Assembly (NCBI GenBank): GCA_016177775.1
Contig: JACOUQ010000034.1
Location: forward strand, 1 to 64,000
Source of the DNA: Geobacter sp.
GTDB lineage: Bacteria > Desulfobacterota > Desulfuromonadia > Geobacterales > Geobacteraceae
DNA length: 64,000 nucleotides
Direction of reading: 5' to 3'
The notes beneath the pieces were generated by a model. The model was given only the letters and a program-made list of their open reading frames with translations. It made no database searches and was not told the DNA's origin. A program made the position numbers and the translations under genes. How positions within the stretch are numbered: position 1 is the stretch's first letter; each line of letters begins with the position of its first letter. This document shows positions 20,238-28,671 of the stretch, piece by piece.

Positions 20238-21197
20238 GTGGGCCACTTTTTTACCCTCTTTGCCGCTGCATTTGCACTGGTCTATTTTCTGGCGGAACGG
20301 ACGGGGATCTTCAGTATAACCCCGTCCTCAAGTCGTGAGATCTTCTATTCATGGCCGTTCCTTGCCTGTTCGGCCCTTTTCATGTTCTCGATAATTCCAT
20401 ATATCTGGCGGCGTTATCGAAGCTCAAAGCTTCTGGCTTGTACCCTTTTTCTTTCTGCGGTTGCCATCGTCAGCGGTCTCTGGATAAGTTATTTTACCCG
20501 GTTCAGTGTGGAACTGGTACTTACCGAAAAACAGTCGTTTTCAAGCATGGGCCAGGAATATCCGCGCGATTCGTTGTACATAGGGAAGTTCGCCGGCTAT
20601 CCATCCATCAACCTCGCCCTCACCAGGCTGAATCCTGAGTTTAGCGGTGGAGAAAGCAACCTTAAGGGGCTGGTGGGAGATGTCTCAGTTTTCCCCCCCG
20701 GTCAAGGCAAGCCGCAAAAAGTAGCGGTGTCTTCAGGTTTACCTTCTATTTATGAGGGTTTTCAACTTAGGCTCACTGATTTTGGCTACTCTCCCCGCTA
20801 TTCGCTCAAAGCAAATGACGGCTCGATCATCGACAGCGCATGGGTATCCATGAAGCTATATCCTCACGGGACTGAAGATGCCTTCAGGCTCATAATTCCC
20901 CATACCTTTTTTCTCCGCTATTCCCCTCACGCCACAGGTGAAAAGAGAAAGCCGTTTTGCCTTCGTATCGCCAGAAACAAAGACCTGGTTTACAATGGCA
21001 CAGTCGACCTTAACGAAGACGTTTCCTTTGACAATGGCAAGATATCCATTGACGAAGTGAGGATGTGGACGAAGCTGTCGATCAAGCGCGATTGGGGAGA
21101 AGTTCTGGCTTTCCTGGGGTTCATGCTGGGAGGAGGGGGGATGCTCTATTCCCGGATAAAACGCGTTAAGCCCCAAGGGGCGAACATCCGGTCATAA
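20238..21197 (+). CDS. Second, shorter ResB-like protein
   Basis: 319 residues. GTG 20238 is chosen because AAGGAG at 20224-20229 is eight bases away; a TTG at 20232 is too close. It aligns by eye with the second half of the ResB protein in the same operon: YFTRFSVELVLTEKQSF matches YTRFSAKLALTEGQTF, EDAFRL occurs in both, and the final domain plus last helix (EVLAFLGFMLGGGGMLYSRIKR) correspond. Three helices lie in the first 100 residues, so it has its own membrane anchor but a reduced ResB domain. Probably a specialised partner in haem attachment. It ends tail to tail with the next gene, overlapping by six bases. Confidence 0.82.
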   Translation: MGHFFTLFAAAFALVYFLAERTGIFSITPSSSREIFYSWPFLACSALFMFSIIPYIWRRYRSSKLLACTLFLSAVAIVSGLWISYFTRFSVELVLTEKQSFSSMGQEYPRDSLYIGKFAGYPSINLALTRLNPEFSGGESNLKGLVGDVSVFPPGQGKPQKVAVSSGLPSIYEGFQLRLTDFGYSPRYSLKANDGSIIDSAWVSMKLYPHGTEDAFRLIIPHTFFLRYSPHATGEKRKPFCLRIARNKDLVYNGTVDLNEDVSFDNGKISIDEVRMWTKLSIKRDWGEVLAFLGFMLGGGGMLYSRIKRVKPQGANIRS

Positions 21198-23072
21198 TTT
21201 ACCTCTTGCGCCAAAATGCCGGGCGATAAGCAACGCAAAGTCCGGATGGGTCCGTACCGATGCAAGGAGTGGATCCTTCCGAACCTGGTCAAGATCTGCA
21301 TACCCAAGCTTGAAGGCCTTTTCCAGGTGCTCAAGGGAGCGCCTGGAGTTTCCCTCCATTGATTCGAGGCAGGCGAGACGATACTCGAGTTCAACCGCAA
21401 CCTGGTCGCCACCTGACTCCTGAGCTCTCGTGAAATACCTCCTCGCTGTGACGAAATCTCCTCTGTCCAGATATATGCTTCCCATCACAATCAACGCCAG
21501 GTCAAAATCTGGATCGATCTTCAGCGCTTGCTGATACGCGTTTATCGCAAGCTCTGTTTTCCCCTCAAGATGATAGCCATTTCCGAGCGTGAGAAATCCA
21601 GCGGGGTTGTTCTGGTACTTGCTAATAAGCTGCTTAATGTAGCGACGAGCTGTTTCGTATTGCCCCAAGTCGTTGAAAATGATTCCGAGATTGGTCAGAG
21701 CTACGAAATTGTCAGGATCGTAGTACAAAGCTTTCTGGTAAGCAGCGATTGCCGATTTCTGTCGGCCGATTTTCTGGTACGCGACGCCGAACCCTGTCCA
21801 GACGCGGGTGCTATCGGGATATTTTTTACGGGCGTCATTCCATAACGTCAAGGAATTTTCCCATACTTTCGTCCGCTGGAAGCTTAGAAACGGAAGAGGC
21901 GCAAGCACGATGCAGAGCATGGCAATCATGACGGCTTTCGTCCATTTAGAGGCAGTCATCGCCATCAGCTTGGAAAAACCGGTTGCAATGAAGGCGGACA
22001 GCCCAATAATCGGGAAATAGAGATAACGGTCCTGCATCAAAGTATTTATCGGCACTATCTGTGAGACGGGGACAAAACCGACCAAGAAGCAGGCGAGCCA
22101 GAAGCTGAGGGGGCGGTTTTTTCGATAGAGCAGGCACACAGCCCAAATGACAGCGCCAAGCAGCAGGCCTGCTGCGACCACTTGAAGATCGATGTCTGTC
22201 TTGACAGGCGGGTCGTACAGTGCGCTTAATTTTACCGGCCAAAATAACAGTGCCAGGTAGCGGACGAAAACCGGCAGCATCGTCAATAAAGTTGTGAAGA
22301 TGCTCCCGCCATGGTATTCGGCCAGTCCTCCTTCGAATTCGGGGGACTGGCTGATAATGGTGATTGACGCAAATGCGGCGGAAAGCAGAAAAAAGGGTAT
22401 TTTGTCAATCAATAAACGTTTCGTTGGTTTCCCAAGGAAAATGAAATCATACAACAGGAGTATCACTGGTAATATTACGACAACTGTCTTCGTGAGAAGG
22501 GCAAAAAGGAAAGTCAAGAGAGAAAAGTAGTAATATGGGAAAGAACTTTCTCTTTTACTGTTATCGCTGTAACTTATGTAACATCGGAAGGAAACAAGAA
22601 AGAACAACATCGCTAGGACGTTTTTCCGTTCCGATAACCAGGCAACTGATTCAACCTGGACAGGATGGGTAAGAAATATAAAAGCTGATATAAACGCTGA
22701 AAAGCGTTGTTTTGAAAGCTTAAGTACAAGGAAATAGAATAATAGACCATTGCAAAGGTGCAGGATCATGTTTGTAAGATGAAATCCGGCGGCATTCAAC
22801 CCCCACACGGTATGGTCGAGCATATATGAGAAGAGATGCAGCGGGGCATAATTGCCGAAATAAACTTGACTGAAAACCTTGACGACATTTACCCATGAAA
22901 AGCCCTGGATTAGTTTATTTTCCGTTATGTACAACTGATCGTCCCAAGTGGACAGAAAATCGTAGCCAAGGGTAGTTAAATAGATGACAATAGTAATTCC
23001 GCTCAGTACTAGAGCTATGGCGCAATCCAGCCCTATCTTTTTCCAATTCGTTGACGTCGTGTTGTCGCTCAT
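21192..23072 (-). CDS. GT-C-like integral membrane protein with C-terminal TPRs
   Basis: 626 residues from ATG 23072, behind a GGGA ribosome site; an upstream in-frame start adds 25 unlikely residues. The N-terminal 430 residues hold about ten membrane helices. The first periplasmic loop contains TWDDQLY near residue 44, the acidic pair position of GT-C fold glycosyltransferases; HPVQVESVAW and MQDRYLYFP are strongly conserved with the paralogue at 24799-26634. From about 455 to 590 there are four tetratricopeptide repeats (AIAAYQKALYYDPDN, AINAYQQALKIDPDF). The layout resembles eukaryotic TMTC O-mannosyltransferases. Glycan transfer to an envelope protein or polymer is inferred; no donor is known. 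Confidence 0.8.
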   Translation of the reverse strand: MSDNTTSTNWKKIGLDCAIALVLSGITIVIYLTTLGYDFLSTWDDQLYITENKLIQGFSWVNVVKVFSQVYFGNYAPLHLFSYMLDHTVWGLNAAGFHLTNMILHLCNGLLFYFLVLKLSKQRFSAFISAFIFLTHPVQVESVAWLSERKNVLAMLFFLVSFRCYISYSDNSKRESSFPYYYFSLLTFLFALLTKTVVVILPVILLLYDFIFLGKPTKRLLIDKIPFFLLSAAFASITIISQSPEFEGGLAEYHGGSIFTTLLTMLPVFVRYLALLFWPVKLSALYDPPVKTDIDLQVVAAGLLLGAVIWAVCLLYRKNRPLSFWLACFLVGFVPVSQIVPINTLMQDRYLYFPIIGLSAFIATGFSKLMAMTASKWTKAVMIAMLCIVLAPLPFLSFQRTKVWENSLTLWNDARKKYPDSTRVWTGFGVAYQKIGRQKSAIAAYQKALYYDPDNFVALTNLGIIFNDLGQYETARRYIKQLISKYQNNPAGFLTLGNGYHLEGKTELAINAYQQALKIDPDFDLALIVMGSIYLDRGDFVTARRYFTRAQESGGDQVAVELEYRLACLESMEGNSRRSLEHLEKAFKLGYADLDQVRKDPLLASVRTHPDFALLIARHFGARGKL

Positions 23073-23111
23073 TGCTGTTCCCGCCAGACAATTGTTAATT
23101 TCAGGAAAATC

Positions 23112-23130
23112 GATAATAGTATATATTATC
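23112..23130. promoter_or_regulatory. AT-rich inverted repeat in a divergent promoter region
   Basis: GATAATA and TATTATC form perfect 7-bp arms around a 5-bp spacer between two divergent genes. It could be an operator or simply an AT-rich promoter element. No -35/-10 pair is convincing. Confidence 0.3.
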
Positions 23131-23247
23131 TGCGAAACTAAGGACAAATAGAATGCTTTACTTAAAAATTATTATGTTGAGCATTGGTGCCCTTTTCCCG
23201 AGAATAGATAAAAGAATTTTTGTAAACAAGAAGTGTGTGAGGCGTTC

Positions 23248-24816
23248 GTGAAAAATAAAATCGTATTCTGGGGTTTCGGCCTTTCTGGGCTCGCCGCGTT
23301 AATTTACGAAATCAACTGGACAAGAGAGCTTTCCCTCGTGATCGGCAGCACCACCTATGCGCTTTCCACGGTCCTTTCAGCTTTTATGACCGGCCTTGCA
23401 ATCGGTTCATACGTAGGTGGGAAGATGATCAGGAACAAAGATGCCATCGCCATTTTCGGCTGGCTGCAATTACTGATCGGCTTCACCGGCGTTGGGGTGC
23501 ATTTCGCCATAGTCAATCTGTCCGGGCTCTACGCATTGACCTATTTTACATTTAAAGGGAACCCTGCGTTCTACTTTTTCGCTCAGTTCATCATAGTTTT
23601 CCTGGTTATGATCATTCCGACAGCTTTCATGGGTGCAACCTTTCCTGTTGCAGTGAAAAGTTGCGCAATCAAACTCGAAAGTTTTGCCGAAGATGCCGGG
23701 GGACTGTATTCAATAAACACAATCGGTGCCGTGATAGGAGCAATAGGCGCGGGGTTCTTCCTCATTCCAGTCCTAGGCTTGAAAAAAACCATATTCTTTG
23801 CTGCGTTTCTCAATATTTCAATTGCGATCCTGGTTCTAGGGAAAAGAATTAGCAAGCGCACGGCAGTATTTATGGTTGTCGGCCTTGCGTCATTGTTTTA
23901 TATGTCGCCTTCAATTCCGAAATTGTTTTTTAATGTTTATTACGCCAACAGAATTCCATCATATGGCAGCTACAAAGCGTCACTGAATTATTTCGACACC
24001 ATTTGGGAAAAGGAGGATGTGGAGGGTACTGTTCAGGTGAGCCGGGGCGGGGATCCCCCAGCGTATGGGCTTACGATAAGGGGAAAGCCGGAAGGAGTTG
24101 TGCGGTTCCCTGAAGATGCGGAGCAGTTGCTTATGGCCTATCTCCCGCTTGCAGCCAGGCCTGACGCGAGAAGCTTTCTGAAGATCGGACTTGGCCCTGG
24201 AGTTACCCTCAATGCGGCTTCGAAAGTCAAGAATCTATCCAACATCGATGCAGTCGAACTGAATGGGGCGGTCATCGAGGCTGTCAGGAAATTTTTCTTC
24301 CCCGCCCTGTATGCCGATCCACGCATACAGTTCATTGCCGCTGATGCACGGGGTTATCTTTCCCTGCCGGGAACCAAGTACGATGTAATCACTGCCCAGC
24401 CATCCGATCCTACTGATGACTCATCAGGTCACCTCTTTTCGCGGGAGTATTATGAAGTGGTCGTGTCGAGATTGTCAGGAAAGGGAGTGTATGCGCAGTA
24501 TGTCCCTTACTACTTGCTGGGGCGAGAAGGAACAGACATTATTGTAAAGACTTTCGCAACGGTTTTCCCCTATGTCTACGCATGGAACCTCAATACCAAC
24601 AACGCCATTTTGCTTGGGTCCCTGGCGCCCATCACTGACAGTCCCGATGTCATGATGGGCCGCATTGAGGGGTATCGGAAAAACCTCTCCAGTAATTGCC
24701 AGTATATTGCCGGGGGAAGCGAGGTGAAGGAGATTCTACGGGAACACTCCATACCCGTGAACACCGACGACAAACCGGTTGTTGAATTCCTGGCATCGCT
24801 AAACCTGGTTAAATGA
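23248..24816 (+). CDS. Membrane-anchored spermidine-synthase-like protein
   Basis: 522 residues from GTG 23248, with GAGG five bases upstream; GTG 23233 is an alternative. The N-terminal 220 residues form about seven helices (FWGFGLSGLAALIYEINWTR, AFMTGLAIGSYVGGK), the transporter-like half common in spermine/spermidine-synthase-like membrane proteins. The C-terminal half has a methyltransferase-type fold: LKIGLGPGVTLNAA near residue 310, VELNGAVIEAV, AADARGYL, a SDPTDDSSGHLFSREYYE loop and the closing NTDDKPVVEF. True aminopropyl transfer is not assured; many such fusions have unknown substrates. It lies between two GT-C-like paralogues and overlaps the downstream one tail to tail by 18 bases. 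Confidence 0.78.
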   Translation: MKNKIVFWGFGLSGLAALIYEINWTRELSLVIGSTTYALSTVLSAFMTGLAIGSYVGGKMIRNKDAIAIFGWLQLLIGFTGVGVHFAIVNLSGLYALTYFTFKGNPAFYFFAQFIIVFLVMIIPTAFMGATFPVAVKSCAIKLESFAEDAGGLYSINTIGAVIGAIGAGFFLIPVLGLKKTIFFAAFLNISIAILVLGKRISKRTAVFMVVGLASLFYMSPSIPKLFFNVYYANRIPSYGSYKASLNYFDTIWEKEDVEGTVQVSRGGDPPAYGLTIRGKPEGVVRFPEDAEQLLMAYLPLAARPDARSFLKIGLGPGVTLNAASKVKNLSNIDAVELNGAVIEAVRKFFFPALYADPRIQFIAADARGYLSLPGTKYDVITAQPSDPTDDSSGHLFSREYYEVVVSRLSGKGVYAQYVPYYLLGREGTDIIVKTFATVFPYVYAWNLNTNNAILLGSLAPITDSPDVMMGRIEGYRKNLSSNCQYIAGGSEVKEILREHSIPVNTDDKPVVEFLASLNLVK

Positions 24817-26634
24817 TTTGTCTTCAGCAAAAAGGCGCTGCATCATTTTGAGGTACAAGCTCCCCATAATAATCGGCGGACCATCCGGTTTCCTTCTTAC
24901 GAGGGCTTGCATCTGCTCAAGTGCTGGCCTTACCTTCCCATTGGCGGCGTCAAGAAAGCATTGGCACATTTCACGCTCATAGGTAAGATTCGCGTATTGC
25001 AGTGCCTTTACGTAAAAATTCCTCCCAGCAACAGTTCTGCCCCTCTTGAAGTATATGTTCCCCAGCAAGAGCCAGGCGCCAGCATCGGCGGGCGACAAGG
25101 TTAGCGCTCTGCTGCAGGCTGCTTCGGCTTGTTCCATCTCACCTTTCTGAAAATCAAGGATGCCCATAGCCACATGGCCCCAACTGTCATCCGGGTTCGT
25201 TACTACCATCTTTGTCAAATATGGTTCTGCTTGTCCAAATTCCCCTGCATCACAATGAATCAGGCCGATGTTCACCAGTGCCTTGCCATTATCAGGTTCG
25301 AAATCAAGAGCTTTGGCGTAGCTGGCAAGGGCCTTCTCGCGTTCATTGGAATTCAGGTGCGCTGATCCCAGGCCTGTCCAGGCGAAAGGGGCATCAGGCA
25401 TCTTGTGCACCGTATCACTCCAGAGCGTGACGGAGTTTCTCCATGTTTCGGCGCGTTGCCGCGACATCCAAGGTAGGGACAGCAGAGGCAGAAGAATCGC
25501 AATCGGCGCAATCGCACGAAATCCGGATACGGAAGGGATGCAGACAATTGAAAGTGCTTGAGCGCCGATGGCGGCGGCACCGAGCATCGGGAAGTAAAGA
25601 TACCGGTCATGCATCAATGTGATGAGCGGCACGATTTGGGAGACCGGGAGCAGCCCGATAAAAAAAAGAGCGTACCAGAAGAAAAGAGGACGTTTCTTGA
25701 CAAAGAAGAATCCGCCAAGAATGATAAGGGCGACAACCGCAAGGAAGGACAAGATCACCCCTGGCGTTATTCCGGTTGCCACTGGAAGGTAGTATCCGAC
25801 CGACAAGTCTGTGGGCAAGAAAAGGATCTTGATGTACCGAGTCAACACGGGAAGCATGGTAAGGAACGTAAACCACGGCGAGCCTCCGTGATATTCTGCC
25901 CGTCCACCATGGTGTTGCGGGCTCTGGGAAAGGTATGTCACTACCATTATCGCCAGTGATGCGGCAAGAAAAGGGAGTTTGTCCGATATTTTGCCACGTT
26001 TGCCATCGCAGCCGGGAAAGCACATATCATAAAGAATCAAAACAACAGGAAAGATGACGGACACAGGTTTGGAGAGCAGCGACGTGACTAGGAACATGAC
26101 CGAGCCCGCGTAGGCGATCTTTCCATATTTTCGGTTTTGTCTGTAGGCAATGTAACAATGGAAAGCGAGCAGAAAAAAGAACATCGACAGCAAATTTTTT
26201 CGTTCGGAAACCCAGGCTACCGATTCAACCTGAACCGGATGGAGAGCAAAGATGTATCCAGCGAGAAAAGCGATGCCGGTGCTTACCGAATTCCGGATCA
26301 TCAAAGCGTAGAATAAGAGAACGTTCCCTGCATGGATCAGGATGTTGGTAAATAAGAAACCTGCCGGGTTCAACCCCCAGATCGAATAATCCAGAATATA
26401 GGAAATGATATGGATTGGCGCGTAATTGCCGATGTAAAAGCGGGTAAATGCATCCTTCAGATGCTCGAAGGTGAATCCCCTGATAGTTTCATTCCAGGTT
26501 ACATACAACTGGTCATCCCAATTGGAAAGGAAATCGTGATTGAGTATCCCCGCATAACCGACAAAAGTCGCGATTATAAGAACAGCTATGGGAAGAAGGT
26601 GGGGCTTCTGTTTTAGAAAGTATGAAGAAAACAT
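24799..26634 (-). CDS. GT-C-like integral membrane protein with C-terminal TPRs (paralogue)
   Basis: 611 residues, a paralogue of the protein at 21192-23072. Shared blocks include NWDDQLYV near residue 39, HPVQVESVAWVSERKN, a PVSQIVPL loop, MHDRYLYFPMLG and a C-terminal TPR array (ALASYAKALDFEPDN, AACSRALTLSPADAG, AWLLLGNIYFKRG). About ten helices come before the TPRs. The acidic pair in the first external loop fits a GT-C polyprenyl-sugar glycosyltransferase. It reads on the minus strand behind the 604-residue membrane protein with a 76-base gap, so they may be co-transcribed. The substrate is unknown. Confidence 0.8.
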   Translation of the reverse strand: MFSSYFLKQKPHLLPIAVLIIATFVGYAGILNHDFLSNWDDQLYVTWNETIRGFTFEHLKDAFTRFYIGNYAPIHIISYILDYSIWGLNPAGFLFTNILIHAGNVLLFYALMIRNSVSTGIAFLAGYIFALHPVQVESVAWVSERKNLLSMFFFLLAFHCYIAYRQNRKYGKIAYAGSVMFLVTSLLSKPVSVIFPVVLILYDMCFPGCDGKRGKISDKLPFLAASLAIMVVTYLSQSPQHHGGRAEYHGGSPWFTFLTMLPVLTRYIKILFLPTDLSVGYYLPVATGITPGVILSFLAVVALIILGGFFFVKKRPLFFWYALFFIGLLPVSQIVPLITLMHDRYLYFPMLGAAAIGAQALSIVCIPSVSGFRAIAPIAILLPLLSLPWMSRQRAETWRNSVTLWSDTVHKMPDAPFAWTGLGSAHLNSNEREKALASYAKALDFEPDNGKALVNIGLIHCDAGEFGQAEPYLTKMVVTNPDDSWGHVAMGILDFQKGEMEQAEAACSRALTLSPADAGAWLLLGNIYFKRGRTVAGRNFYVKALQYANLTYEREMCQCFLDAANGKVRPALEQMQALVRRKPDGPPIIMGSLYLKMMQRLFAEDKSFNQV

Positions 26635-26710
26635 TCTTGCACTCGCATAGGTGTTTTAAATGTATGCTGTCACACGTCATTTCGCTTTTTACGACAAACT
26701 CAGGAACGAG

Positions 26711-28525
26711 TTACTGTTGGTGATGTTCCCGGTCCATAACAGATAGTGCGAACCGATTCCGGGGATTGATTTTCAACAGCTGGTTGAGAGTCGTGCGTGC
26801 GGGAAGAATCAAGCCGGACTGCAACTCCAGTCTTGCCTTCTGTTCCAGAATGTATTCCCTTCTTTCCCCAAATCGCATGGCCTTCTCCAGGAAAATCAAC
26901 GCAACGTCATCCTTGCCTAAAAGGGAGAAAAAGCGTGCCGTTATGAGGCAGTCCTCGATGCGGCGCATTGGAAGGATTGAGGCGGCATACCTGTCTGTTG
27001 CGACGCCTGGGAGTGAAGACCACGGCCCGTCGGTTCGGATCCAGAAGGAAGTTGTGTGGTCATAGAAGACCAGTTTCCATGCATGACCCTGGACCAGATG
27101 CGGTATGACCCCTGCCGCTTCGTTTGAATCGTGCTGGAGGATTAACCCGTCTATATTGAAGTGACTGACTACATAATCCCAAAGAGCTGGATTGCGATAA
27201 GCGTACATTGCCATCTCAAGCACTTCAAGATCGTAGACTTCCCACCTTCCGTCAGTCAGGGGCAGAAGTCCGTTGTAAAGGCAGAATCCACCCAGTCGGT
27301 TAGAATTGTAAACCCGGCCGTCGAAATGTACCTTTCGAAGAAAACCGGGCAACTCCGTCGAGGCAAAGGATGGGGATGCTCCTAACCCGAAGCGCGTCGG
27401 CAGCTTAAGGTATACGTAATATATCCCTGAAAGCGGGAACAGTGAAGAGAGGAGCATGGCTGCTCCGGCCCCGACTGTGACTAGCCGCGGCAAAAGGAAG
27501 CGCTGAAGGTGCGAACCAAGGTTTTCAGCGATGTAGGGGATTGCAGCAACTGCAAATAAGGGAATGTTACGGGCTCCTTTTATCGCCGCAATACCACATG
27601 CGATGGTAATCAAGAGCCTTTCTACGGAGAGTTGCCGTCGAAAGCCTGCCAACACTGTTGTTAAGGCAAAAAAAACGCCTAAGACTGCGAAAATGTAAGT
27701 ATCAGGATATGCCAAGTTTTCCTGTGAGAAAGGTGATTTCAGCTCCACGATTTTACGGAAAAAAGGAGGCGCATTCGGTCCTGCTTCTGTGAATAGGAGA
27801 AGTGCGTAGGTCCAGCCGTCGGTGCCAAAGGGGGTAAGGAGCGTTGCTCCGGAAACGATAAGCAATCCTTTCAGCATGTTCTTCACTTCTGCGTCTGATT
27901 TTTCTTTTGAACGCGCCATGGTCACTGCCAGGTAGCATCCCAACATGAACGGGCCAATCACAAAGAGGCCATGGCAGTTCGACCAGATAGCCTGCAGAAT
28001 TCCAAGAAGGAGGATGTCCCGCCATCTTCGACAACGATTTTGCTGCAGGAGCAAATAAAACAGGGCCACCATCAGGTAGGTTACAAGTTCCGGCCGCGGC
28101 GTGAACCGTGCACTGGATGCCATAGCTCCAAGGAAAAGGATGATGATCGCGGATGTTGATTCGACCCATGGTCGGGCAGCTTTATAGGAGAATAACAGAG
28201 TGAATGACCACAACGCCATCATGACCAACTGCACGCCGGGCATCCCTGCGACATGATCCGCGGTGGCCAGAACCACCTGGAAGAGCCAGTGTGAATCATG
28301 GTATGGACGACCAAAAGCTGCTATAGAGAAATAATCCTGTCGCGGGATCGAAAAGTTATTTAGGATATATCTGCCTATACCGACTTGCCACCAGACGTCG
28401 CCGTCCCAGATTTCCGTTGAGAGAAATGAGCCCACGCTGATAGCAACGGAGAAAAATAAAAATAGAGTGAGGCGGTCTATTGATTGCAAAGTTTTTTGAA
28501 GGGGGCTAAACCGGATAGAGGACAT
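26711..28525 (-). CDS. Polytopic membrane protein, possible GT-C glycosyltransferase
   Basis: 604 residues from ATG 28525 (AGAGGA six bases upstream); GTG 28564 is less likely. About eleven membrane helices cover the first 400 residues. Motifs in the first loop, GDVWWQVGIGRYI then PRQDYFS and PYHDSHWLFQVVL, and later FTPRPELVTYL, mark a widespread uncharacterised membrane family often predicted as GT-C. Residues 400-540 form a soluble domain (VYNSNRLGGFCLY, DGRWEVYD) and the last 60 look like one or two TPRs (EQKARLELQSGLILPARTTL). Its neighbours are two GT-C/TPR proteins, so an envelope glycosylation or polymer role is plausible but unproven. Confidence 0.72.
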   Translation of the reverse strand: MSSIRFSPLQKTLQSIDRLTLFLFFSVAISVGSFLSTEIWDGDVWWQVGIGRYILNNFSIPRQDYFSIAAFGRPYHDSHWLFQVVLATADHVAGMPGVQLVMMALWSFTLLFSYKAARPWVESTSAIIILFLGAMASSARFTPRPELVTYLMVALFYLLLQQNRCRRWRDILLLGILQAIWSNCHGLFVIGPFMLGCYLAVTMARSKEKSDAEVKNMLKGLLIVSGATLLTPFGTDGWTYALLLFTEAGPNAPPFFRKIVELKSPFSQENLAYPDTYIFAVLGVFFALTTVLAGFRRQLSVERLLITIACGIAAIKGARNIPLFAVAAIPYIAENLGSHLQRFLLPRLVTVGAGAAMLLSSLFPLSGIYYVYLKLPTRFGLGASPSFASTELPGFLRKVHFDGRVYNSNRLGGFCLYNGLLPLTDGRWEVYDLEVLEMAMYAYRNPALWDYVVSHFNIDGLILQHDSNEAAGVIPHLVQGHAWKLVFYDHTTSFWIRTDGPWSSLPGVATDRYAASILPMRRIEDCLITARFFSLLGKDDVALIFLEKAMRFGERREYILEQKARLELQSGLILPARTTLNQLLKINPRNRFALSVMDREHHQQ

Positions 28526-28579
28526 GGAGTTCCTCTTCAATTGGTCTTGGTAATTTTCTGACACAATGGGGAAAATCCG

Positions 28580-28620
28580 AATGAATATTCATTTCTTCAT
28601 TCATACCCAGCATCGCTGGG
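28580..28620. other. Palindrome and short hairpin between two minus-strand genes
   Basis: A perfect 14-bp palindrome, AATGAATATTCATT, lies at 28580-28593. A hairpin with 6-bp arms, CCCAGC and GCTGGG, lies at 28606-28620. The first could be an operator for the downstream membrane gene. The second lacks a U-run, so it is at best a weak terminator for the gene at 28672-29889. Confidence 0.3.
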
Positions 28621-28671
28621 GCATGCTTAAAAAGACTGGGGTGCTCGTAGTTCATGCTTGCGACGAGACGC

